Assembly (NCBI GenBank): GCA_046348545.1
Contig: JAXMEB010000004.1
Location: 558,001 to 622,000 of the forward strand
DNA: 64,000 nt
Reading direction: 5' to 3'
Source of the DNA: JAXMEB01 sp046348545
Lineage (GTDB): Bacteria; Pseudomonadota; Gammaproteobacteria; Berkiellales; Berkiellaceae
In this document: piece by piece, positions 8,188-13,825 of the stretch
Position numbering within the stretch: the stretch's first letter is position 1
How the letters are laid out: each line of letters starts with the position of its first letter
The notes under the pieces: generated by a model
Databases searched by the model: none
What the model was told of the DNA's origin: nothing
Seen by the model: only the letters and a program-made list of their open reading frames with translations
Translations under genes and position numbers: made by a program

Positions 8188-9616
8188 GTTCACGAAGTAT
8201 TGGGTGTACAGTGCCAGCGCTGGGGTACTCGGCCTAGTCGTGTTGCTTTTTGCATATCTTAGCTACGCAAAACCCGCTATCAGCTTGGGATTGGGGGTAT
8301 TTTCTGCTTGGCCGGGATTTTTGTTGTTGTTTCTCGCTATCCTCCCAGCAGGAAAAGTCAGATTGGGGCAATTTGAAAAGCGTGTCGCCAACTGGAAGTG
8401 GTATGGTGGCATTTTCCTAGCTCAAGTGCTGATGGGCTGGGTCTTATTGACACAAAGTTTGGCCTTTATTGGTCTAGGCCCTGATTTTGCGAAAAATACC
8501 TTGAATGCAACTTTCGCATGGCGTGTGACCCAAGATTACTGGATGAACCAATGGGGGATTTTCCCTTGGGGGTTTTATGCGCTTTGGGGAGTTTCGCTCG
8601 CTTTTTTCACTTACAATAAAAAGGGGGTTCCTTTTCATCACCGTCATGCAGCCGTCTTTTGGGAAGGCCCATTGGCTGGATATAGTAAATTAATGACGGA
8701 GATGGTTGTTATTGGCGGAACCATATTGGTATTGCTCTTAAGTATTGCGAGCAGCTTCATATTGATCTATCAAGGTCTTCGTCTTTACCTTCATTTTCCG
8801 GATTATTTTGAAACGATTTTTCCCGATGTTGTTCTTTTTTTGATTTTCTTTGTGGTGATATTCTGGTCGATAGGGAAAAAACGATTACGCAAATGGAGTA
8901 GACGTGACATCAGTATGGCTACTTTGCTGGGTATCAGTTTTGTGGTAGTGATGACATATTTTATTGCCGCTTCCTTTTTCGGGGATTGGGTCAAGTCTAA
9001 TTTGCCGTTCCCGCTACCATTTCAGACCTGCAAATGCGTTGAGAATTTTGAAAAAGCCGGACCTGATATCCGATTTGCGTTGTTTCAATGGTCTTGGTGG
9101 TTGCTGTTTGCGCCCTTGATGGGATCTTGGATTGCGCGTATATCAGTAGGGCGCACGATTCGTGAAGTCGTGTTGGTGATGATGGTTGTACCCTTATGCT
9201 TTTATCTTTATCTTTTATCTGGGGCACCCTTTGTATTACCCGATTTACATCACCCCTGGATATATTTATTGATAGGTGGGGTGACCTTTACGATTTGCCT
9301 GATTCTTTTACGAGGCCGGCGGAATTCTGAATTACTAGCGGCAGGCTTTATGCCGGTGCCCGAAACGACCCCAATGGGCGTCACCAGTTTAAAGCAGGGG
9401 ACTAAAATTCATGGGTTGAGTCATTTTGGCCAGCGGATTATCCTAGGCCCCCTCGGTGTGGTTTTGTTGCATATCACTGGCGGCTGGTTATTGATACAGT
9501 ACCCTGTTGTCATTTTAGGTCCTTTTATCCTGATCAAAACCTGCTTTTGCATGCTAGGGGCACTGTTTTATCAACTTTTTAAAGATGGGGCGATGCGCTA
9601 TACCCTTCGTAGCTGA
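8171..9616 (+). CDS. BCCT-transporter-like membrane protein 2
   Basis: 481 residues, about 12 membrane segments, paralogous to the preceding gene, which it overlaps by 17 bp. The BCCT-like signature is clearer here: FQWSWWLLFAPLMGSWIARI then SVGRTIREV, and GKVRLGQFEKR near residue 60 resembles the BCCT start of the transport core. The GxGxG motif is again missing. Both proteins share the C-terminal pattern ...GGWxxI...PxIxIKTC...LGxxxYQL.KD. The last codons lie inside a 357-bp direct repeat that reappears at 12556, so the 3' end has been copied. A role for BCCT-like proteins in Dot/Icm function is not known to me; location is the only link. Confidence 0.6.
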   Translation: MRRVTKFTKYWVYSASAGVLGLVVLLFAYLSYAKPAISLGLGVFSAWPGFLLLFLAILPAGKVRLGQFEKRVANWKWYGGIFLAQVLMGWVLLTQSLAFIGLGPDFAKNTLNATFAWRVTQDYWMNQWGIFPWGFYALWGVSLAFFTYNKKGVPFHHRHAAVFWEGPLAGYSKLMTEMVVIGGTILVLLLSIASSFILIYQGLRLYLHFPDYFETIFPDVVLFLIFFVVIFWSIGKKRLRKWSRRDISMATLLGISFVVVMTYFIAASFFGDWVKSNLPFPLPFQTCKCVENFEKAGPDIRFALFQWSWWLLFAPLMGSWIARISVGRTIREVVLVMMVVPLCFYLYLLSGAPFVLPDLHHPWIYLLIGGVTFTICLILLRGRRNSELLAAGFMPVPETTPMGVTSLKQGTKIHGLSHFGQRIILGPLGVVLLHITGGWLLIQYPVVILGPFILIKTCFCMLGALFYQLFKDGAMRYTLRS

Positions 9617-9624
9617 TTTTTTTA

Positions 9625-9785
9625 TAACCTCAGTTCGGAGTTTTTGAAGGCAGGGTTGGTTTGTACTGACGTCATTCCGCACAGCGATAAGCGCACAAAG
9701 TGCGCAGCGTGTGATGCGGAATCTATTATTCACGCGGCCTTGGCCGCTTATGCGATTCAGCCTTTAAAAATATCAGCAATCAAAT
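9625..9785 (+). repeat. Family B palindromic element, left part (truncated)
   Basis: It starts TA-ACCTCAGTTCGGAG and contains two hairpin-forming blocks: ATTCCGCA...GCGCAC-AAA-GTGCGC...TGCGGAAT, and GCGGCCTTGGCCGC. It is interrupted by family A copy 1 at the same TA as in two other B copies, and the right half of B is missing after that insertion. Complete copies lie at 12624-13022, 17674-17946 and 27699-28094. Confidence 0.85.
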
Positions 9786-9913
9786 TATACCCTTCACAGC
9801 TGAATTTTCGGGGTTGTTGCCTTCGCGATTCTCATCGCAGTCATGTACTTTGTGTACACTCCTGCGTCTCGAACGCTCGGCGCCTACCCGAAAAATCATC
9901 TGTTGTGGGTATA
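9786..9913 (+). mobile_element. Family A palindromic element, copy 1
   Basis: About 124 bp between TACCC and GGGTA ends, flanked by TA on both sides. The two ends are imperfect inverted repeats: TACCCTTCACAGCTGAATTT on one side and, on the complementary strand of the other, TACCCACAACAGATGATTTT, each followed by TCGGG or CGGG. TA duplication is typical of IS630/Tc1-mariner-type transposition, so this is a MITE-like element. No transposase is encoded in the window. Confidence 0.85.
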
Positions 9914-9949
9914 TACCCATAATGGATGGATTTTTGGACATCTGCTTAC

Positions 9950-10031
9950 AAAAAGAACCGGTTGTTTTTTCAGGAAATGCTCAAAAAGAACCGGTTCTTT
10001 TTGTTGACAACAATCAGATTCCCCCTATACT
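9950..10031 (+). promoter_or_regulatory. Promoter with twin palindromic operators for the DUF4143 ATPase
   Basis: A consensus sigma-70 promoter is visible: TTGACA at 10004-10009, a 16-bp spacer and TATACT at 10026-10031. Directly upstream are two near-identical palindromes built on GAACCGGTTC flanked by A and T runs. The one at 9983-10002 is a perfect 20-bp palindrome and the one at 9950-9970 has a single change. Their centres are 32 bp apart, about three helical turns, so a dimeric regulator could bind both on one face. The regulator is not identified. Confidence 0.7.
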
Positions 10032-10067
10032 TTCAGTTTAAGACTTCATAAATTTTTTGAATTAATC

Positions 10068-11579
10068 ATGCAAAGAGCGCTTTTAGCAGATTTGGTCGGT
10101 TGGATTTCTGATTCACAGCGTAAACCGCTCGTGATAAGAGGGGCGAGACAGGTTGGTAAAACCTGGATTGTTAGAGAGTTTGCTCGTCTTGCGAATAAGA
10201 CACTGATTGAAATTAATTTCGAGAAAACTCCGCATCAATTTAGTTTATTTTTGAGCAATGATCCAAAACAAATTATTCTAGAGCTATCGGCAGCATTTGA
10301 GCTCGATATTAAACCAGCAAAAAGTCTTTTGTTTTTAGATGAAATTCAAGCAATGCCAGAAATATTAGCTAAGCTTCGATGGTTTGCAGAAGAAATGCCG
10401 GAGCTACCAATTATTGCTGCCGGCTCATTGCTTGAGTTTATACTGGAGCAGCATGAATTTAGTATGCCAGTGGGTCGAATTCAATATATGCATCTTGAGC
10501 CTATGAGTTTTGAAGAATTCTTGCAAGCCATGGATAGGGCTCTGCTTTATAGGTATTTAAAAGAATTTAGTTTAGCCGTGAATCAAAAAAGTGTTATTCC
10601 TGAATCAATTCACCTACAATTAACTAAATTATTCAAAGAATATATCATAATCGGCGGCATGCCTGCTGCTGTTTTGGCATGGGTTAAAACGAGAACGCTC
10701 AGAAAAGTAAATCAAATTCATCATGATTTGCTTTCTACCTATCGAGACGATTTTTCTAAATACAATACACGCTTGGATGTTGCTGCGCTTGATAGGGTGA
10801 TGATGGCGGTACCCAAGATGATCGGTTCCAAATTTGTTTATAGTCGCGTGAGCCAGATCTCTAATCCGCATGCTGTGAAAAAAGCACTCTCTTTATTAAA
10901 TAAAGCACGACTTAGCCACCCAATTATATCTTCTGCAGCAAATGGTATTCCTTTGGGGGCTGAGATTAAAGAAAAACATTTCAAAGAAATATTCATAGAT
11001 ATTGGCCTGGTGAGTGCCATGCTGGGCCTAAACTTAAGTCAATTGCTATCGACAGATGATGTTAATTTGATCAATGGTGGTTCAATTAGTGAACAAGTTG
11101 TTGGTCAGTTGTTGAGATGCATAAATCCATCATATGTAGAACCGAGGCTCTATTATTGGCAAAGAGAGGAAAAAGGCTCTAATGCTGAAGTTGATTATGT
11201 GATTGAACATGGAACGAAAGTAATACCGATTGAAGTGAAAACAGGGAGTACGGGCACTTTAAAGTCGCTACATTTGTTCATGGGTCAAAAAAAACTTGAT
11301 ATAGCGGTTCGAATTAGTTCGATGCCGCTTTCTATTGTTCAGGTCGATGTGGTATACCCACAACAGATGATTTTTCGGGTAGGCGCCGAGCCCTTGAGTA
11401 ACCGGAGTGTACACAAAGTACATGAGGATTGCGAAATGGGCGATGGCAACAACCCCAAAAATTCAGCTGTGAAGGGTATAGATCAACTAAAGAACAGAAT
11501 TAATTATCATCTGCTTTCTATTCCATTTTATCTAACAAGTGAAATTCATCGTTTAATTCAGGACTTAGATAATGCCTGA
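10068..11579 (+). CDS. AAA ATPase with DUF4143 C-terminal domain, carrying an in-frame repeat insertion
   Basis: 503 residues. The N-terminal P-loop ATPase has Walker A GARQVGKT (about 25-32), Walker B LLFLDEIQ (about 87-94) and the motif AAGSLLEF. The C-terminal DUF4143 part has a nuclease-like core AEVDYVIEHGTKVIPIEVKTG-type motif (about 387-407; D and E-x-K residues visible). This family is common in mobile and toxin-antitoxin contexts; its biochemical role is poorly known. Codons 430-471 are a family A palindromic element inserted in frame. Removing it with one TA joins VQVDVV to DQLKNRINYH, giving the normal family ending. The ORF remains open across the insertion, so the protein may carry a 42-residue foreign loop. 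The gene has its own strong promoter and lies within the repeat-bounded module. Confidence 0.85.
   Translation: MQRALLADLVGWISDSQRKPLVIRGARQVGKTWIVREFARLANKTLIEINFEKTPHQFSLFLSNDPKQIILELSAAFELDIKPAKSLLFLDEIQAMPEILAKLRWFAEEMPELPIIAAGSLLEFILEQHEFSMPVGRIQYMHLEPMSFEEFLQAMDRALLYRYLKEFSLAVNQKSVIPESIHLQLTKLFKEYIIIGGMPAAVLAWVKTRTLRKVNQIHHDLLSTYRDDFSKYNTRLDVAALDRVMMAVPKMIGSKFVYSRVSQISNPHAVKKALSLLNKARLSHPIISSAANGIPLGAEIKEKHFKEIFIDIGLVSAMLGLNLSQLLSTDDVNLINGGSISEQVVGQLLRCINPSYVEPRLYYWQREEKGSNAEVDYVIEHGTKVIPIEVKTGSTGTLKSLHLFMGQKKLDIAVRISSMPLSIVQVDVVYPQQMIFRVGAEPLSNRSVHKVHEDCEMGDGNNPKNSAVKGIDQLKNRINYHLLSIPFYLTSEIHRLIQDLDNA
11353..11480 (-). mobile_element. Family A palindromic element, copy 2, in frame within the ATPase gene
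   Basis: This is the reverse orientation relative to copy 1. TA flanks at 11353-11354 and 11479-11480 enclose TACCCACAACAG...CAGCTGTGAAGGGTA. The inserted length including one TA is 126 bp, exactly 42 codons, with no stop in the reading frame used (it encodes YPQQMIFRVGAE...NSAVKGI). It is more diverged internally than the other long copies, consistent with age or with coding constraint. Confidence 0.9.
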
Positions 11580-11635
11580 TAAATTAAAGGTTTTTGATAG
11601 CTATGAAAATGCCTGTCTAATATTACAGATGCATT

Positions 11636-11704
11636 CGGACCTTTCAAAATTGCCGCTACACTGGGGGCACTGTTTTATCAACTTTTTAAAGATGGAGCGA
11701 TGCG
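11636..11704 (+). repeat. 69-bp direct repeat, left of the BrnT-type pair
   Basis: It starts CGGAC and ends GATGGAGCGATGCG, and matches 12528-12596 with about two changes. Its second half is also the 3' end of the second BCCT-like gene (9557-). It overlaps a short unsupported open frame that follows the ATPase gene. Confidence 0.85.
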
Positions 11705-11770
11705 AACTGGGGCGCCAGGCCTGGATAAGCGGTAGCTTTAATCCCAAATATTCCGAGCTTCGATTGGGGC

Positions 11771-12073
11771 CTAGTCAGATCTATTGACAAGCTGCCCAGT
11801 GAGATATTTATGAATAATGCTGGCCAATAAAGTCTGATAGGGCATCCCTTCACGCAAACCAGCTTCTTGGGCTTTATTAAAATCCCAATCAGTCATTCTC
11901 AAGCTAACGCGCTTAGATTTATTTCCAGAAGCGACGGCGGCATTTTTGAAGCGCTCAATTTCTTTTTTGACATGTGGAACACTTTTAATTTTGCCAGCGT
12001 CAAAGGCCTGATCGAATGAATCTAGAATCGCTTGTTCTTCGGCATCAAGCTTAGCTTTAGATTTTTTGGTCAT
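11771..12073 (-). CDS. Ribbon-helix-helix antitoxin of a BrnT-type pair
   Basis: 100 residues. The C-terminal half contains KRVSLRMTDWDFNKAQEAGL and PYQTLLASIIHKYL, the pattern of a CopG/BrnA-like ribbon-helix-helix antitoxin that dimerises on DNA. The N-terminal half is charged and would wrap the toxin. It overlaps the 3' end of the upstream toxin gene by 17 bp, the toxin-first order usual for BrnT/BrnA. It probably neutralises the toxin and represses the operon. Confidence 0.75.
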   Translation of the reverse strand: MTKKSKAKLDAEEQAILDSFDQAFDAGKIKSVPHVKKEIERFKNAAVASGNKSKRVSLRMTDWDFNKAQEAGLREGMPYQTLLASIIHKYLTGQLVNRSD

Positions 12074-12368
12074 TTGTTTTGCCCCCGATATAATGTTTCG
12101 TAGCTTTGCGGCTTTTAAAGGCTGTTTTTAGAAAAATCTTCTCTTCATCTTCAACAAAAGGGACGAGCACAATGTACCCATCAATATCCATAATCAGAAT
12201 ATCTTGATGCTTGTAATCAATGTTTGGATTTTGAATGATATCAATCAGCGCACCTTGCTCAATGGCTATTTGAATTTGTTCAAAACTTAGGTCTCTTTCA
12301 CGTTGAAGTTGTAAGTTTTTAGCCTCATTCCACTCGATCCTTTTAACGACTTTCACAACCCAATCCAT
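12057..12368 (-). CDS. BrnT-family toxin
   Basis: 103 residues from the ATG at 12368, chosen because AAGGTGAG lies 5 bases upstream; the frame stays open to 12401. Visible family features are IEWNEAKN near the start, LSFEQIQIAI, the central GYIVLVPFVEDEEKIFLKT and the final SRKATKHY, which match BrnT-like ribonuclease toxins of the RelE fold. It pairs with the overlapping ribbon-helix-helix antitoxin. The pair lies between 69-bp direct repeats inside the 2,999-bp repeat-bounded module, so it could help stabilise that module. Confidence 0.75.
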   Translation of the reverse strand: MDWVVKVVKRIEWNEAKNLQLQRERDLSFEQIQIAIEQGALIDIIQNPNIDYKHQDILIMDIDGYIVLVPFVEDEEKIFLKTAFKSRKATKHYIGGKTNDQKI

Positions 12369-12527
12369 TATGCTCACCTTGTACACATAATAGCATACCA
12401 AGAGGGCTATTTAAAGTGTATAGTCAACTAGCTTGGCGGGCAAGTCAGGCCACCTTGGCAAGAAGGAAAAGTAGCCGCTTTGCCAGAGCTCTGTGTTAAT
12501 TACACTTAAAGCTCTAACTTGCTCAAC

Positions 12528-12596
12528 CGGACATTTCAAAATTGCCGCTACACTGGGGGCACTGTTTTATCAACTTTTTAAAGATGGGGCGATGCG
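12528..12596 (+). repeat. 69-bp direct repeat, right of the BrnT-type pair
   Basis: This is the second copy of 11636-11704, offset by 892 bp. Its last part merges into the 357-bp repeat starting at 12556. Confidence 0.85.
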
Positions 12597-12912
12597 CTAT
12601 ACCCTTCGTAGCTGATTTTTTTATAACCTCAGTTCGGAGTTTTTGAAGGCAGGGTTGGTTTGTAATGACGTCATTCCGCACAGCGATAAGCGCACAAAGT
12701 GCGCAGCGAGTGATGCGGAATCTATTATTCACGCGGCCTTGGCCGCTTATGCGATTCAGCCTTTAAAAATATCAGCAATCAAATTATACCCTTCACAGCT
12801 GAATTTTCGGGGTTGTTGCCTTCGCGATTCTCATCGCAGTCATGTACTTTGTGTACACTCCTGCGTCTCGAACGCTCGGCGCCTACCCGAAAAATCATCT
12901 GTTGTGGGTATA
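12556..12912 (+). repeat. 357-bp direct repeat, right copy
   Basis: This copy of 9557-9913 includes the last codons of the BCCT-like gene without the rest of that gene. It continues into a complete family B element, whereas the left copy is cut at the end of family A. Recombination between the copies would delete 2,999 bp and leave the BCCT-like gene followed by a full B element, which is plausibly the ancestral arrangement. Confidence 0.9.
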
Positions 12913-13022
12913 TTAGCTGAGATTTGATAAAATTCTGGATCCCGCATCAGACGCTACACACTTCGTGTGATGACCGCTGTGCGGGATGACGATAGTTCCC
13001 AAAAAACCTCGAACTGAGGTTA
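12624..13022 (+). mobile_element. Family B element, complete, with nested family A
   Basis: ACCTCAGTTCGGAG at 12626 and ...CGAACTGAGGT ending at 13020 are inverted terminal repeats, flanked by TA at 12624-12625 and 13021-13022. The element is 395 bp, exactly 126 bp longer than the A-free copy at 17676-17944. The right part holds a second hairpin, ATCCCGCA...CACAC-TTC-GTGTG...TGCGGGAT. The right-hand flank supplies the stop codon of the vapC-like gene. Confidence 0.9.
12785..12912 (+). mobile_element. Family A palindromic element, copy 3 (nested in B)
   Basis: Full-length copy between TA at 12785-12786 and TA at 12911-12912, nested in family B after AATCAAAT. The same position is empty in the B copy at 17835, where the sequence reads AATCAAATGATTAGCTG. 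Confidence 0.9.
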
Positions 13023-13427
13023 TAATAAATAAAGTGTTCCACCTGCTTCCAAGGTTGCCTTTTTCAAGGCTTTATCCAAAGTAGCTAAAGGAAGCTTATT
13101 AGCGAGCGCCAAATTTAAATAACAGCCATCATAAGCCGTTAGGTTGAATTCTTTGCAAAAAAGCCGAGTACCATTTAAATCATCACATAAATAATTTGTT
13201 TCAATCGGCAGTTGTTTGATTAAATTTAAAAATGAAATTTGTTGAGACTCATTGATTTTACTTCTTTTTTCGGCCATTAATAAGACATTAATGATTTCTA
13301 AATGCCATAAATAGGGCACAATAGCTGAATGTTCTTCAAAAGAATCGAGTACTTTATCGGTGTAATCTGAAGCTTCATCATTAAAACACCAGGCCATTGT
13401 TACTGAGCAATCTAAAACAAAATTCAC
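13020..13427 (-). CDS. VapC-like PIN-domain toxin
   Basis: 135 residues with a PIN-domain pattern: Asp near residue 6 (NFVLDCSV), Glu in HLEIINVLL (about 44), Asp in TAYDGCYLNLA (about 95-105) and a final LATLDKAL. These acidic residues coordinate metal in VapC-type endoribonucleases that cut tRNA or rRNA. Its start overlaps the antitoxin stop (ATGA). The TAA stop is formed at the border of the family B element, so the native C-terminus may have been trimmed or extended by that insertion. Confidence 0.8.
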   Translation of the reverse strand: MNFVLDCSVTMAWCFNDEASDYTDKVLDSFEEHSAIVPYLWHLEIINVLLMAEKRSKINESQQISFLNLIKQLPIETNYLCDDLNGTRLFCKEFNLTAYDGCYLNLALANKLPLATLDKALKKATLEAGGTLYLL

Positions 13428-13663
13428 TTTCTACCCGCTTCTTTTAATTCTTGGACCGTGAAATCGCCAAGAGAAAGACGATCTTTTTTTAGTTGGGCGA
13501 TGGTTTCTGAGATAGGTTGTTTGGGGGGATGATTGCAGGGTACCAATAGGGCAACGGGATGATTATGCTTAGTGATCATAAAGGCTTTACCATTTTTAAC
13601 TTGAGCCAAGAGGCTTGAAAGATGAGTTTTAGCTTCAAAAGCATTGATAATTTGATAAGACAT
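13424..13663 (-). CDS. Phd/YefM-type antitoxin of the PIN toxin
   Basis: 79 residues from the ATG at 13663; a TTG three codons earlier is possible. The motif INAFEAKTHLSSLLAQVKNG followed by ITKHNHPVALLVP is the DNA-binding N-terminus of Phd/YefM antitoxins. The C-terminal tail would mask the PIN toxin. It is the first gene of the pair and overlaps the toxin start by four bases. A perfect palindrome about 45 bp upstream (13708-13723) is a likely autoregulatory operator. Confidence 0.8.
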   Translation of the reverse strand: MSYQIINAFEAKTHLSSLLAQVKNGKAFMITKHNHPVALLVPCNHPPKQPISETIAQLKKDRLSLGDFTVQELKEAGRK

Positions 13664-13707
13664 ATCGTTCAAGATCTATTCATTCTATACCGACAATCGA
13701 ATTATAG

Positions 13708-13723
13708 ACTAGTTTAAACTAGT
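13708..13723. promoter_or_regulatory. Perfect 16-bp palindrome upstream of the Phd/PIN operon
   Basis: ACTAGTTTAAACTAGT is fully self-complementary and lies 45 bp before the antitoxin start. Its half-site AACTAGTTT is repeated just beyond it. Antitoxins of this family normally bind such palindromes to repress their own operon. It also lies about 100 bp upstream of the divergent 852-residue gene. Confidence 0.55.
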
Positions 13724-13825
13724 TTACAAGCAGGCCCATCAAACGAGTAGCTACACCCCGGAACCAAATCGGATTGAGCCGTGTCTCAGCAGTTAGGTAA
13801 ACACAACCTATTAGGTGAATAAAAG

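Larger units (their letters stand above)
9557..9913 (+). repeat. 357-bp direct repeat, left copy
   Basis: This segment holds the last 60 bp of the second BCCT-like gene, its 3' flank, the left part of a family B element and a full family A element. The same sequence recurs at 12556-12912 at a constant offset of 2,999 bp with only a few mismatches (for example TGTACTGAC versus TGTAATGAC). The pair brackets the DUF4143 ATPase and the BrnT-type toxin-antitoxin genes. Confidence 0.9.

Noticed and set aside
6781..9616. Considered IcmP/DotM or other Dot/Icm membrane subunits for the two proteins after icmX
   Set aside because: The multiple membrane segments and the aromatic GRxIR signature fit BCCT transporters better; DotM has few membrane segments and a large soluble domain.
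11572..11787. 71-codon frame overlapping the end of the first ATPase gene
   Set aside because: Its second half is the 69-bp repeat read in another frame; no family resemblance and no ribosome site.
12643..12927. Open frames beginning MKAGLVC.NDVIPHSDKRTKC that recur at 9644, 12643 and, partly, in the other B copies
   Set aside because: They lie wholly within family B/A repeats and are explained by repeat conservation; no ribosome site or coding signal.
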